Source: an uncultured Clostridia bacterium (lineage in GTDB: Bacteria > Bacillota > Clostridia > Lachnospirales > Lachnospiraceae). From it: a stretch of 64,000 bases of DNA. The notes below the pieces were generated by a model. The model did not search any database. It saw only the letters and a program-made list of their open reading frames with translations, and had not been told where the DNA came from. The position numbers and the translations under genes are program-made. The stretch is from contig CALBNS010000100.1 of NCBI GenBank assembly GCA_937896665.1, positions 1 to 64,000 on the forward strand, in the 5' to 3' direction. This document shows, piece after piece, positions 26,482-35,456 of this stretch (its first letter is position 1; each line of letters begins with the position of its first letter).

Positions 26482-27438
26482 TTACCACTCCTCCCTTATC
26501 AGATTTTTGACATAGGGCTCAATCTTGTCCGGCACGAGAATCCGCTTTGTCTTCAGATTCAGTTCGCTCATTCTAAGCCGTCCCAGATTTTCCTCGTACT
26601 GTGCAAGCTTCTCCTTGGATATGACATCCTCCAAGACCGGCATATATATAAGGTCACAGATATCTAAGAGTTCCAACAACCCCTGCACACATTCTCCCAA
26701 ATCCAGAATAATATTTTCATAAATGCTGTCTTCGACAATCTGTTTTAAAAACTGCTTCCATTCATCCACTGTAATCTCTCTCAAATCACTGTTGCAGAGA
26801 ATCGGTGCAATATAATCCAGTTCCCCCATCTGTTTCACCATGGAATTCAAACGCATCTTAAAGTTGGTCTCTTCCTGCTTTGCATAGTATAGAACATCTC
26901 CAAGATTCTGCCCCTCCGCCTTCTCGAAAAGACTTCCAAAGCCTGCATATTCCTCCAGATTCAGATACAACGTTTTCCTCTGCTTTCCGAGTTCTTTTCC
27001 AAGACCTATTGCAAATGATGTCTTGCCCGCTCTGTGAATTGGGGAATAGACCGCAATCATTCTCGGCGCGTATCGCTTCACTTCACGGAACAGCATTTCC
27101 TTTGTACGTTCGAAATAAGTATCAAAAATCTCCGCCAGAATCTGATCTGCACACTGATACTTATAAATTCGTTTTTCCACTGTATCTTCAAAATTACCGG
27201 CTTGCTTTGTCAGTATAAACACTTGCCCGGCTTTTACCAGCCCCCTATCTTCCTGCAAGAGCTTTTCATCCACAATTAAAATATGTATCTTCTGTTCCTC
27301 AGCAAGCGCTTCTACTTTTTCCCAAGTGGTACAGATATAGACCTTAATTGCCAGCTCCTTTTTTTCTAAAATATTCTCCATTAATTTGTTCGCATATAAA
27401 AATTCACTATCGCATATAACTAGATTTTTCCCGTTCAA
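26482..27438 (-). CDS. TadZ/CpaE-like localisation ATPase
   Basis: About 318 residues: an N-terminal receiver-like domain (ILIVDEKLL) and a C-terminal MinD/ParA-like domain with the deviant P-loop SPIHRAGKTSFAIGLG and a switch strand IILDLGECVQGL. TadZ marks the site of Tad pilus assembly at the pole. AGGAGG is six bases before the TTG at 27438; a GTG two codons earlier abuts it directly. First gene of the nine-gene Tad operon running to 19333. Confidence 0.8.
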   Translation of the reverse strand: MNGKNLVICDSEFLYANKLMENILEKKELAIKVYICTTWEKVEALAEEQKIHILIVDEKLLQEDRGLVKAGQVFILTKQAGNFEDTVEKRIYKYQCADQILAEIFDTYFERTKEMLFREVKRYAPRMIAVYSPIHRAGKTSFAIGLGKELGKQRKTLYLNLEEYAGFGSLFEKAEGQNLGDVLYYAKQEETNFKMRLNSMVKQMGELDYIAPILCNSDLREITVDEWKQFLKQIVEDSIYENIILDLGECVQGLLELLDICDLIYMPVLEDVISKEKLAQYEENLGRLRMSELNLKTKRILVPDKIEPYVKNLIREEW

Positions 27439-27610
27439 ATACACCCTCCTTTGTACATTATTAAATTGTCTCCTTATCTGGATTTCTCTGCCGGAATCAG
27501 CATCTGAAAGTTTAGAATATTAAGAATTACTAACTTGTATGTTGCATTATAAATCTCTTTCTAAGTCTTGTCTAGACTATTTTTCCAAATATTTTCTTTT
27601 TGTGCAATTT

Positions 27611-27823
27611 CTATAAAAATCGATAAGTCAAAATTCCATAAAGCAAGAAAACCCCGGGAATTCCAAGGATTCCCGATGTCAAAAGACTGATAAAGTTAAT
27701 GCCAACTGCTATAGAAATGCCTATGTATGAAAGGATTTGGTTGACACAGAATATAATCCCCATACCGGAAACTGCACGGACTATAAAATTTATAAATAAA
27801 TTTGATTTTGGTTTTTCCTGCAT
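27611..27823 (-). CDS. bofA: BofA family protein (pro-sigma-K processing inhibitor)
   Basis: 70 residues with two membrane segments and the family pattern GMGIIFCVNQIL...GINFISLLTSGILGIPGVFLLYGI. In B. subtilis BofA holds the SpoIVFB protease inactive in the outer forespore membrane. GGGG sits six bases before the ATG at 27823. It is divergent from yaaL, whereas in B. subtilis the two genes are adjacent in one direction. Confidence 0.88.
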   Translation of the reverse strand: MQEKPKSNLFINFIVRAVSGMGIIFCVNQILSYIGISIAVGINFISLLTSGILGIPGVFLLYGILTYRFL

Positions 27824-27955
27824 TTGTATCCCCTTATTGTTTTTTACTAATGTATTCAACGCTTGTTCTCTCTATGCAGAAAAACGAATGGTATTTTATT
27901 CTAATTTTTGTCTATACTAATTAATAAATAAATGTCTTGCAACAGGAGGTGCCCG

Positions 27956-28162
27956 ATGAAATTATTCGGAAGAAATGAACAATGTGAAACTCCTAAATCT
28001 GACCTGCATGAAGAGATTGAAAGAGTAAAATTACAGATGGATACGGCATATTCTAACTTTCAAAGTGTGACTGATCCGGATTTGATTGACTGTTATATTT
28101 TTGAATGCAATGCTGCCTGCAAGAGATACCATTTTCTGTTAAAGCAAGTCAAAATGCTGTAA
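27956..28162 (+). CDS. YaaL family protein (DUF2508)
   Basis: 68 residues, helical, with the family pattern of an N-terminal charged region and LIDCYIFECNAACKRYHFLLKQ. Function unknown; conserved beside recR/bofA in many Firmicutes. AGGAGGT at 27944-27950 fits the ATG at 27956, not the longer in-frame start. A terminator follows. Confidence 0.82.
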   Translation: MKLFGRNEQCETPKSDLHEEIERVKLQMDTAYSNFQSVTDPDLIDCYIFECNAACKRYHFLLKQVKML

Positions 28163-28167
28163 AATAT

Positions 28168-28200
28168 TAAAAGGAACGACTTTTTCATGGCCGTTCCTTT
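28168..28200. terminator. Terminator between yaaL and the dCMP deaminase
   Basis: AAAAGGAACG / CGTTCCTTTT stem with T tract on the plus strand and A tract mirrored, so it can serve both convergent genes. Confidence 0.85.
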
Positions 28201-28208
28201 TGGTTTTC

Positions 28209-28694
28209 TTATAAAGTAATCTCGACTTTACGTCCCGTCCGGTGATATTGGTGATATTTCACACCTGCCGCGTCCATCATCCGTTTAGATGCGGTCACAG
28301 AAGGCGTATCTGCATATTTGTCGCAGTCATAGATTACTTCCTTAATACCACACTGAATGATGGCCTTTGCACATTCATTACACGGGAACAAAGATACATA
28401 AAGTTTTGCTCCTGCAAGGCTGCCCCCGCTATAATTTAAAATCGCATTCAGCTCGCTATGCGTCGAATAGAAATACTTCGTTGTCAATGGATCTTCACCC
28501 TCTCTTTCCCAAGGAAACACGTCATCCGAGCATCCCCTTGGAAAACCATTGTACCCCATAGAAAGAATCTTATTATCCTGACTTACGATACAGCAGCCCA
28601 CCTGGGTATTAGGGTCCTTGGAACGCATACCTGAGAGCATTGCAACTCCCATAAAATACTCATCCCAGGAAATATAATCCTCCCTTTTGTTCAC
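28209..28694 (-). CDS. dCMP deaminase (ComEB-like)
   Basis: A 161-residue zinc-dependent deaminase converting dCMP to dUMP for dTMP synthesis. The zinc site is HSELNAI plus PCNECAKAII; YNGFPRG and the N-terminal SKDPNTQVGC strand are typical. Starts with GTG, AGGAGG seven bases upstream. Last gene of the run cwlD, sua5 fusion, rpiB, deaminase. Confidence 0.93.
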   Translation of the reverse strand: MNKREDYISWDEYFMGVAMLSGMRSKDPNTQVGCCIVSQDNKILSMGYNGFPRGCSDDVFPWEREGEDPLTTKYFYSTHSELNAILNYSGGSLAGAKLYVSLFPCNECAKAIIQCGIKEVIYDCDKYADTPSVTASKRMMDAAGVKYHQYHRTGRKVEITL

Positions 28695-28696
28695 TA

Positions 28697-29125
28697 TTAT
28701 TCCTCCTCAAGCATCGCTACACGACGAACATGGCGCTCGTCTCCTGAAAACGGTGTTTTCAAAAATGTATCCACAATCTTCACAGCAAGTTCCGATCCTA
28801 TCACACGACCTCCCAAGGCTACAATATTGGTATCATTATGAAGTCTTGTCGCCTCTGCTGAGAAACAATCTGAACAAAGTGCACAACGGATGCCTTTCAT
28901 TTTGTTGGCAGCAATAGAGATTCCAATTCCTGTTCCACAAATCAGAACACCCTTTTCGCACTCTCCACTTAAAATAGCCTGTCCGACTTTTTTCGCATAA
29001 ATCGGATAGTCTACCGATTCACCGTGGCATCCAAAATCCTTATACTCCAATCCTTCTCTTTCAAAATATTTAATAATCTCTTTTTTTAATTCATAACCTC
29101 CGTGGTCACATCCAATTGCTATCAT
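28697..29125 (-). CDS. rpiB: Ribose-5-phosphate isomerase B
   Basis: A 142-residue RpiB: IGCDHGGYELK N-terminus, GVLICGTGIGISIAANK phosphate loop with the catalytic Cys, and RLHNDTNIVALGGRVIG. It interconverts ribulose-5-P and ribose-5-P (or allose-6-P in some members). The ATG overlaps the previous stop by four bases (ATGA), so it is coupled to the Sua5 fusion gene, the same order as ywlC-ywlE-ywlF (rpiB) in B. subtilis. Confidence 0.95.
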   Translation of the reverse strand: MIAIGCDHGGYELKKEIIKYFEREGLEYKDFGCHGESVDYPIYAKKVGQAILSGECEKGVLICGTGIGISIAANKMKGIRCALCSDCFSAEATRLHNDTNIVALGGRVIGSELAVKIVDTFLKTPFSGDERHVRRVAMLEEE

Positions 29126-30645
29126 GCGTTCTTTGCCTCCTCATTTAATTTATTCGCTAATTTTACAATCAACTCTTTCAGCAATTCAAAATTTTCACCA
29201 TATATATTCAATGGCTGTCCATGTACCGATGAAACTATTCTGTCATCATCCACAAATTCATTTAACGTATACACATGCTGAACATTCTCGTACTCAGAAA
29301 CGATTTTCCACTTGTGAGCTTCCTCAAATGTCAGAACCAACGTATCATCATCAAAATCCATCTCGCTGACAGCCGTAGCAATATGTGCTTCCAATGTCAT
29401 CTGCTGGCTTCGCATAATTGCTTCCGCCTTCTGATTGGCCGGTTCCGGAAACAGTACTACCATACCTCTCGAACCAATCACATATTCCTGCAGCAATGGC
29501 TGATTACGCAAAATCTCTGCGGCCATCGGCCCTCTGCAGTTATCGCCATTGCTGATAAACAGAATTCTTCTGTACTTTTGAAGTCTTGTAATATCAGTCG
29601 CCTGTATAATATGATGCCCTGCCGCCTTTTCCAAACGATTCATAATTGCATCGCCAAGACCTGATTCTGCAAATACCTCGCTATAAATATAGTCTATTTC
29701 CTCCTCATCAAACTCCCGGAGTACCTTGTAAAGATTCTTTGCAATCGTAGCTTCATTACTTCGCGTTCCAATACTTTTAATAAGACCGGTCGAATATGCT
29801 CCCACGGTTTCATGCGTTGCAATAACTCCAACACGATATCCCAAACGTGTCTGCTCATACGCAATCTGCCGAATTGCTTTTACGACTTCTTCCTGACTGC
29901 CTTCCACAATCATAAGCTGGGCTTTCGGTGCATAGTGCCGATATTTCATTCCCGGCGCTTTTGGTGCAGCCTCTCCTTCGTCAGGCAATAATGCTCTGTC
30001 TACAGCGACTTCACCAATAACTTCTTCTAACATCTCCTTTGTAATCGCACCAGGTCTAAGGATCATAGGCGGCTCTACTGTCATATCCAAAATCGTAGAT
30101 TCCACCCCTATTTCAACACTTCCACCGTCAATTATCATATCAATTTTTCCATCGAGATCCGCAATAACATGTTCTGCACTGGTTGGACTCGGCCTTCCCG
30201 ACGTATTCGCACTCGGCGCGGAGATATATCCGCCTCCTGCACGAATCAGTTCCCTTGCAATCTCATGCACCGGCATGCGTACTGCAACCGTTTCGAGACC
30301 TCCCGTAGTACCTAAAGGAACGATTTCATTCTTCTTAAAAATCATCGTCAGTGGACCCGGCCAGAACTTTTCTGCTACTCTTCTTGCCACTTCGGGCACC
30401 TCTTTTACAATCGCGTCCAATGCTTCCATATCAGCAATATGAACAATTAAGGGATTGTCAGATGGTCTTCCTTTCGCTTCATAAGTCTTCCTTGCAGCTT
30501 CCTCATTTAAGGCATTCGCGCCCAAACCATACACAGTTTCCGTTGGGAATGCAACAAGTCCTCCTTTGTATAGAATCTCACCCGCTTTTCCTAATTGATG
30601 TTCATTCATTTGATTTCTTTCTATTTTTTCTATTAATGTTTTCAT
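29122..30645 (-). CDS. Threonylcarbamoyl-AMP synthase (Sua5/YrdC) fused to an inactive-looking low-molecular-weight phosphatase domain
   Basis: 507 residues. Residues about 20-210 are the YrdC domain (FPTETVYGLGANA, KGRPSDNPLIVH, SAPSANTSGRPSPT) and about 220-340 the Sua5 C-terminal domain; together they make the threonylcarbamoyl-AMP intermediate of t6A37 in tRNA. Residues about 365-500 match low-molecular-weight protein phosphatases, but the P-loop reads FISNGDNCRGP, where the nucleophile Cys is Ser (codon AGC), and the later DP(Y) motif reads NIYGE, lacking the acid Asp. The third domain is therefore probably not catalytic. No clear ribosome binding site precedes the ATG. Sits 25 bases after cwlD. 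Confidence 0.88.
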   Translation of the reverse strand: MKTLIEKIERNQMNEHQLGKAGEILYKGGLVAFPTETVYGLGANALNEEAARKTYEAKGRPSDNPLIVHIADMEALDAIVKEVPEVARRVAEKFWPGPLTMIFKKNEIVPLGTTGGLETVAVRMPVHEIARELIRAGGGYISAPSANTSGRPSPTSAEHVIADLDGKIDMIIDGGSVEIGVESTILDMTVEPPMILRPGAITKEMLEEVIGEVAVDRALLPDEGEAAPKAPGMKYRHYAPKAQLMIVEGSQEEVVKAIRQIAYEQTRLGYRVGVIATHETVGAYSTGLIKSIGTRSNEATIAKNLYKVLREFDEEEIDYIYSEVFAESGLGDAIMNRLEKAAGHHIIQATDITRLQKYRRILFISNGDNCRGPMAAEILRNQPLLQEYVIGSRGMVVLFPEPANQKAEAIMRSQQMTLEAHIATAVSEMDFDDDTLVLTFEEAHKWKIVSEYENVQHVYTLNEFVDDDRIVSSVHGQPLNIYGENFELLKELIVKLANKLNEEAKNA

Positions 30646-30670
30646 AAATTTAATTATACCATTATTCTCT

Positions 30671-31351
30671 TCATTTAGCCAGCCATTTTATAATTCCCGA
30701 GCAGATTGCTTGTGCAATCTGCTCCTGATACTCTTCCGTAGTCAGTTTTTTCGCTTCTTCCGGATTGCTCAAAAAACCACACTCCACAATAATTGTAGGA
30801 ACATTTGTCTTCTTCAGCATGTAATATGTATTATTCGCCTTTGCCTGCCTTGTATTATCCGCATCAAACGTCCTCAGTTCCTCCTGCATTAAAAGAGCTG
30901 CGTCTTCCCCTATCTTAGAATCTTCGAAATAAAATACCTGTGCACCTTTCACATTGCTGCCTGTATAACTGTTCTGATGAATGCTCACAGCAAGGTCAGG
31001 CTTCTCTTCATTAATTATACGAACCCTTTTTTTCATATCCGCCAGCTTTTTATTCGAAGCATTTTCGTCATACAGCCCTTTGTCATCTTCTCTCGTCATA
31101 ACAACACGGACACCTTCATCTTCCAGCCGCTTTTTTACTTTCTTAGCAACTTGTAAATTTAGGTCTTTCTCCAACGCACCATTTACTCCGACTTTCCCTG
31201 GATCTTCAGCCCCGTGCCCTGCATCGATTACAACTACTTTTTCTACTTTTTTCACGCGACTCTCTGATACATACTGTCCCAATCTCCAATTCAGAAAAAT
31301 TGCACTTAAAAGAAATATGAGAATAAATAACAAACCTATTTTTTTTCGCAT
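30671..31351 (-). CDS. cwlD: N-acetylmuramoyl-L-alanine amidase, CwlD-like
   Basis: A 226-residue AmiC-type zinc amidase with a signal anchor (KKIGLLFILIFLLSAIFL). The zinc site is VIDAGHGAEDPG, then GALEKDLNL (Glu) and VSIHQNS (His), with the catalytic Glu in IIVECGFLSNP. In B. subtilis CwlD starts muramic-delta-lactam formation in spore cortex. Length and lack of extra binding modules fit CwlD. First gene of a four-gene run ending with the dCMP deaminase. Confidence 0.85.
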   Translation of the reverse strand: MRKKIGLLFILIFLLSAIFLNWRLGQYVSESRVKKVEKVVVIDAGHGAEDPGKVGVNGALEKDLNLQVAKKVKKRLEDEGVRVVMTREDDKGLYDENASNKKLADMKKRVRIINEEKPDLAVSIHQNSYTGSNVKGAQVFYFEDSKIGEDAALLMQEELRTFDADNTRQAKANNTYYMLKKTNVPTIIVECGFLSNPEEAKKLTTEEYQEQIAQAICSGIIKWLAK

Positions 31352-31398
31352 ATATCGTCTCGTTTCACTTAACTCCTTACAATTATATTCCCACGAGA

Positions 31399-31433
31399 CA
31401 AAAAAAGAATCCCTCGTCGGGATTCTTTTTGTC
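31399..31433 (-). terminator. Terminator after the GH18 gene
   Basis: AAAAAAGAATCCC(TCGTC)GGGATTCTTTTT stem immediately past the GH18 stop, flanked by A and T tracts. Confidence 0.85.
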
Positions 31434-31442
31434 GCTTTTGTT

Positions 31443-33251
31443 TTAATTTACATACTTCAAAATCAGTTCCCACGTTTTGTCACGTTCAAAACCTAATCTC
31501 CATGATGCAACTCCTGCCAGATTGTGTTCCTTCATCAACATCAGCTTTGCTTCCAATGCTGCTTCATCCTCCAGCCACACTTTATATGTAGCTCCGGACG
31601 CATCCCATTGGGCAAAATTCTGCTGTGTTGTTTCATCTTTTACAATCTCTGCTCCTGCATTTTTTATGACCATTTCAATTTCTGACATTCCATACGCCTG
31701 ACTAGTCACATTCATTGGATATTCAGCAGCTTCTGTTCCTTCTTCCCTGGCAAGCTGTTCTTCTGTCTTCGGAACTTCTTTCCAGAGTCTTGTGTAGAAT
31801 GGTACTGCATTAATTAATTTCTTACTTGGAACTACTTTCAGGGCTGTCTCAATGCCCTCTTTTACAAAACCAAGAGAGGCAACGGGACCACTCTCATATG
31901 AGCCACTATAATGCTCATCATAACCCATAATAATAACGTAGTCTACAACATTACCTTGTTCTTCCAAATTGTAATGTGCATTATACGGCTTCGGAACCGG
32001 ATTATCTACTGATAATATAAGACTATTCTGTCTGCACTTCACAGACAATTCACGTATAAACTGTATATAGTGTTCTCCACATTCCTGAGATACATTTTCA
32101 AAATCCACATTAAGACCATCAAGCCCCGTCTGCAAAGCTTCCGCAATAAGCTGGTTAATCAGATTCTCACGGCTGCTCGTGTGACTTAACAATTCATATG
32201 TCTCCTCCTTTGAGCTAATGCCTCCATCAAAGTCTCTTACAAGGCCCCAAACTTCTATATTAGATTGATGTGCATAATTCACATATTGTGAACTTGCAAG
32301 GGAATTAAGATTCCCCTTTGTATCTGCCACGGTAAACCAGGTCGGAGAAAGAGTTGTTAATCCTTTGGTATCGGCAATGGCACTTAATACACTGTCATTT
32401 CCAGCTTTTCCGCTCATGACATGCCATGCGAGATTGATTGTGTAGTCTTTTGAAATACTCGGATAAACCTGTTCTTCAAATTCTCTTGAGATGGTTGTCG
32501 TCTTCTCTTTCTTTAGACAGTTCTTCTTCACATATCCAATAAAACCATCCTCTGTGCGGACTTTCTCCCAATCTCCTTCGTCTTCAATAACAGTTACAAC
32601 ATCTTTCTTAGATACCTGTCTCAAAATAGGGCTTTTTACACCTGCTCTGTACCGGACCTGTGAATCTTTCTTCAATGTGGCCTGCGTAACATTGCCCCAT
32701 TCACTTACAATCATCACTCTGTTCGGGTCAGTATATGTCTGATAATCTATGTTCGTGTATTGTTGTACAAAATCAAGAGCAATATACGCTGTATGACCAT
32801 CCATCTTTAAAATAGCATAGTCTACACTCTTTTTTTCTTTCTGGAATGTATATTCATTAGCACCTACCTCCACACGGATCGTCCCTGTTGGCAGTGTATA
32901 TAATAAAACATTCTCATTGACATCCAGATAAAATCTGCTATTTAAGTGGTCACGTACAACTGTGTACTCTGCATATAGAACACCATCGATTATGGTTCCT
33001 TTTGTCTCCATTACTTCATTATCAATAATAATGGCTAGTTGATTCTCCTGCTCAATACCATAATATGCTTCCAAATCCGCTAGTTCTTTCGAAGGTCCGT
33101 ATCTCTTAATTAAAAATGCACCTCCAATAATACCGACTATTATTATAAAAAAGATAATAAATCTTAGAAACAAATTTCTCTTTCTTCGCCTTCTTTTCTG
33201 AGCTCTTTTACGACTTCTATTCTGGTAATATTCATCTGTTCTTTCCTGCAT
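31443..33251 (-). CDS. Membrane-anchored GH18 protein with stalk and SH3 domains
   Basis: 602 residues: a very basic N-terminal tail, one membrane segment (FLRFIIFFIIIVGIIGGAFLI), a copper-amine-oxidase-like stalk domain (about 75-190), a bacterial SH3 domain (about 195-250; VRYRAGVKSPILRQV), and a C-terminal GH18 barrel with DGLNVDFENV carrying the DxDxE catalytic line and MGYDEHYSG. It resembles SleL/YaaH-type peptidoglycan N-acetylglucosaminidases. AGGAGG is six bases before the ATG at 33251. A Spo0A-like box lies about 60 bases upstream, so a sporulation role is possible. Confidence 0.85.
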   Translation of the reverse strand: MQERTDEYYQNRSRKRAQKRRRRKRNLFLRFIIFFIIIVGIIGGAFLIKRYGPSKELADLEAYYGIEQENQLAIIIDNEVMETKGTIIDGVLYAEYTVVRDHLNSRFYLDVNENVLLYTLPTGTIRVEVGANEYTFQKEKKSVDYAILKMDGHTAYIALDFVQQYTNIDYQTYTDPNRVMIVSEWGNVTQATLKKDSQVRYRAGVKSPILRQVSKKDVVTVIEDEGDWEKVRTEDGFIGYVKKNCLKKEKTTTISREFEEQVYPSISKDYTINLAWHVMSGKAGNDSVLSAIADTKGLTTLSPTWFTVADTKGNLNSLASSQYVNYAHQSNIEVWGLVRDFDGGISSKEETYELLSHTSSRENLINQLIAEALQTGLDGLNVDFENVSQECGEHYIQFIRELSVKCRQNSLILSVDNPVPKPYNAHYNLEEQGNVVDYVIIMGYDEHYSGSYESGPVASLGFVKEGIETALKVVPSKKLINAVPFYTRLWKEVPKTEEQLAREEGTEAAEYPMNVTSQAYGMSEIEMVIKNAGAEIVKDETTQQNFAQWDASGATYKVWLEDEAALEAKLMLMKEHNLAGVASWRLGFERDKTWELILKYVN

Positions 33252-33309
33252 ATTACACCTCCTACTCCTTATTATTATAACAACAATTTTCTTACACGTC
33301 ATTAATTAT

Positions 33310-33316
33310 TTCGACA
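33310..33316 (-). promoter_or_regulatory. Spo0A-box-like site upstream of the GH18 gene
   Basis: TGTCGAA on the minus strand, about 59 bases before the GH18 start. A single seven-base match is weak evidence on its own. Confidence 0.25.
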
Positions 33317-33375
33317 ATCTTCACAATAATAAGAATTTCTTAATCTTTCACTTAGAGGGGTATCTGCATTTCAAA

Positions 33376-33588
33376 CTAACTGTTCTTAATATTGTGAAAT
33401 GCAAGCTCTGTAATGTGCCCCGTTTCATCCCATACATAATCTCTCATATAGGAATTATCTTCTTTTACCATCAGTGCAGATACTATTTGCATCGGGCTTG
33501 CCGGTCTGTTATTTAATTTTATGCTAATTCCGACATGTTCATATTTTGATAATTCAGCGTATAGCTGCTGGTACTTCTTCTCGTCCAT
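33376..33588 (-). CDS. Hypothetical small protein
   Basis: 70 residues, not recognised: MDEKKYQQLYAELSKYEHVG, then VSALMVKEDNSYMRDYVWDE. No membrane segment or Cys. GAGAGG precedes the ATG, and composition is protein-like, so it is probably real. It lies 60 bases before the GH18 promoter region. Confidence 0.55.
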   Translation of the reverse strand: MDEKKYQQLYAELSKYEHVGISIKLNNRPASPMQIVSALMVKEDNSYMRDYVWDETGHITELAFHNIKNS

Positions 33589-34011
33589 TGCCTTGTTCCT
33601 CTCTTTGATTTTGGGTAACTATGGCTTTCAATGATTCAAATTCCCATGGTGCCTATGTGATATATTATAGAATCATTGGCTGCTGACAAGAAGATAGAAA
33701 ATTAATTTTTAAACGTGGTTTCTGATTCGATTAAATCTTCATGAAATGATTTCGATATACAAATGAAATGTTTGTTGATTTAAACAAATAAGCTTCATAG
33801 ATACTATTGACAACCTTATGTTGAGAAATTAAGAAATTTACCTGTGATAATACGTCCCTCCTTACATGTTAAACATAGCTACCTGACATACTATCTTCTT
33901 GTGCTTTAATTATAAGCAATGTGTTTCATATATTTCAAGTTGTATTTTGTTTATATAGTTTTAAACACATTTTGTCCCATAAATACGTGCATTCTACTAT
34001 TATATGCATGC

Positions 34012-34063
34012 TTATCCACATAGTTTCCACAAGTTATCCACAATTTTATCCACATTATCCACT
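34012..34063 (+). promoter_or_regulatory. DnaA-box cluster 1
   Basis: TTATCCACA at 34012-34020, 34034-34042 and 34046-34054 are perfect DnaA boxes in the same direction; TTATCCACT at 34055-34063 differs at one base, and a degenerate box (TTTCCACAA) lies at 34024. All fall within 52 bases, about 50 bases before the mecA -35. Confidence 0.8.
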
Positions 34064-34115
34064 TTCTCTCCTGGCAGTTTTATTTTTGCTCTAAATAAAC
34101 TTTATAGAAATTTTC

Positions 34116-34144
34116 TTTACATATTTTTTGTTTTTGTTTATACT
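34116..34144 (+). promoter_or_regulatory. Candidate sigma-A promoter for mecA
   Basis: TTTACA (34116-34121), 17-base spacer, TATACT (34139-34144); start codon 51 bases further. Confidence 0.6.
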
Positions 34145-34194
34145 AATACAAACAAAATGTTATATAGTTATATTAGAGATAGGAAGTGATAATT

Positions 34195-34923
34195 ATGAAG
34201 ATTGAAAAAATTAATGACAATCAAATACGCTGTACATTAACTCATAATGATCTGGCTGACCGTGAATTAAAACTAAGCGAATTAGTTTGCGGAACAGAAA
34301 AAGCAAAATCACTTTTCCAGGATATGATGCAACAAGCCGCTCATGAATTTGGTTTTGAAGCAGAGGATATGCCGCTTATGATAGAAGCAATACCTACTTC
34401 TTCTGATTCTATTGTTCTGATTATCACTAAGGTTGATGACCCGGAAGAACTTGACTCACGGTTTTCAAAACTTGGAACTTTAACAGATGCAGAAAATAGA
34501 AGACGAACTGTATTAGACAAATTAGAAGGGGCAGAAGGCATTCTTGATTTAATTGATAAGGTAAAAGAAGCCATATCTGAATCCGGTGAACAACCATCTG
34601 AGCCTGAAGAGACTCCGAATCCTTCTTCTGGCATACGGTTATTTTCATTTGCAAACATCGACAGCGTAATACACGCATGTCATTTATTAAAGACCATGTA
34701 CAACGGAGCAAATACATTATATAAAGATACTGAGGACAATACATTCATATTGGCACTTACCCAATCAGAGCATTCCCCAAGTGACTTTAACAAGATTTGC
34801 AACATGCTTTCTGAATACGGTTCTTTGGAAAGAGCTTCCGGTGCAGTTCTCGCTTTTCTGGAAGAACATTGTGAGACAGTTGTAGCAGCCGATGCTGTAC
34901 AGCAATTAGGAAATATTTATTAG
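34195..34923 (+). CDS. mecA: MecA-like adaptor protein
   Basis: 242 residues in the MecA pattern: a conserved N-terminal substrate-binding domain (MKIEKINDNQIRCTLTHNDLADR), an acidic variable linker (about 120-145; SGEQPSEPEETPNP), and a C-terminal domain (IRLFSFANIDSVIHACH...LYKDTEDNTFILAL) that binds the ClpC ATPase. In B. subtilis it delivers ComK and other proteins to ClpCP. AGGAAGTG precedes the ATG at 34195. Monocistronic, with a DnaA-box cluster upstream. Confidence 0.88.
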   Translation: MKIEKINDNQIRCTLTHNDLADRELKLSELVCGTEKAKSLFQDMMQQAAHEFGFEAEDMPLMIEAIPTSSDSIVLIITKVDDPEELDSRFSKLGTLTDAENRRRTVLDKLEGAEGILDLIDKVKEAISESGEQPSEPEETPNPSSGIRLFSFANIDSVIHACHLLKTMYNGANTLYKDTEDNTFILALTQSEHSPSDFNKICNMLSEYGSLERASGAVLAFLEEHCETVVAADAVQQLGNIY

Positions 34924-34960
34924 ACGAAGTCCCGAAAGGATGGCTTTTCTATGATATAAA

Positions 34961-34988
34961 AAAAGAGTTCATCATGAACTCTTTTTTT
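34961..34988. terminator. Bidirectional terminator between mecA and the DUF1858 gene
   Basis: A perfect AAAAAAAGAGTTCA / TGAACTCTTTTTTT stem-loop between the two convergent genes. Confidence 0.92.
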
Positions 34989-35190
34989 ATGCGTTAATCA
35001 TTGCATTAATCTTTTCTACTAATAAATCTGCATCGATACCGTGTACCATTGCTGCATCAGCTAAAGATTCAGCCTGTGCAGATGGGCAACCAAGGCAATG
35101 CATTCCAATTTCCATTAAAACTGGTGCAACCTGTGGATACATATTAAGAAGTTGACCAATTGTCATCTCTTTAGAAACTTTCTCTGCCAT
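34987..35190 (-). CDS. DUF1858 protein
   Basis: 67 residues with the DUF1858 pattern TIGQLLNMYPQVAPVLMEIGMHCLGCPSAQAESL. The CxxC may bind metal or a cluster; the same domain begins ScdA/RIC-type iron-sulfur repair proteins. Function of the stand-alone form is unknown. AAAGGAGG precedes the ATG. Confidence 0.88.
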   Translation of the reverse strand: MAEKVSKEMTIGQLLNMYPQVAPVLMEIGMHCLGCPSAQAESLADAAMVHGIDADLLVEKINAMINA

Positions 35191-35412
35191 CTCGATTCCT
35201 CCTTTAATATTTTCACTGCTTTATTATAATACTCTTCTTCTCAATTAGCAATCTTTTTTCCTTATTGTTTATTCTTAAAATTGTCAGAATTGTTTTTTGT
35301 TTCTCTTGTAATTTTTGATTACTTAAAAGTCAATATTTTCCTCGGTTTTTTTCGACAAAAGAGAATTTTTATTATTTCTCCACAAAACGCTTGTTCTTTT
35401 AGATTCAATGAG

Positions 35413-35456
35413 TAATCCACATTTTCCACATGATTTTGTGTGGATAATGTGGATAA
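35413..35456 (-). promoter_or_regulatory. DnaA-box cluster 2
   Basis: Two perfect boxes in direct contact on the minus strand (TGTGGATAA at 35439-35447 and 35448-35456), with near matches TAATCCACA at 35413 and TTTTCCACA at 35422-35430 on the other strand. They face cluster 1 in the opposite direction, 1.4 kb away. Confidence 0.75.

Larger units (their letters stand above)
33589..34194. other. 606-base non-coding region with DnaA boxes and the mecA promoter
   Basis: Very AT-rich. The only structure seen is the DnaA-box cluster (34012-34063) and the mecA promoter (34116-34144), listed separately. No coding frame with a ribosome binding site was found from 33600 to 34010. Confidence 0.6.
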
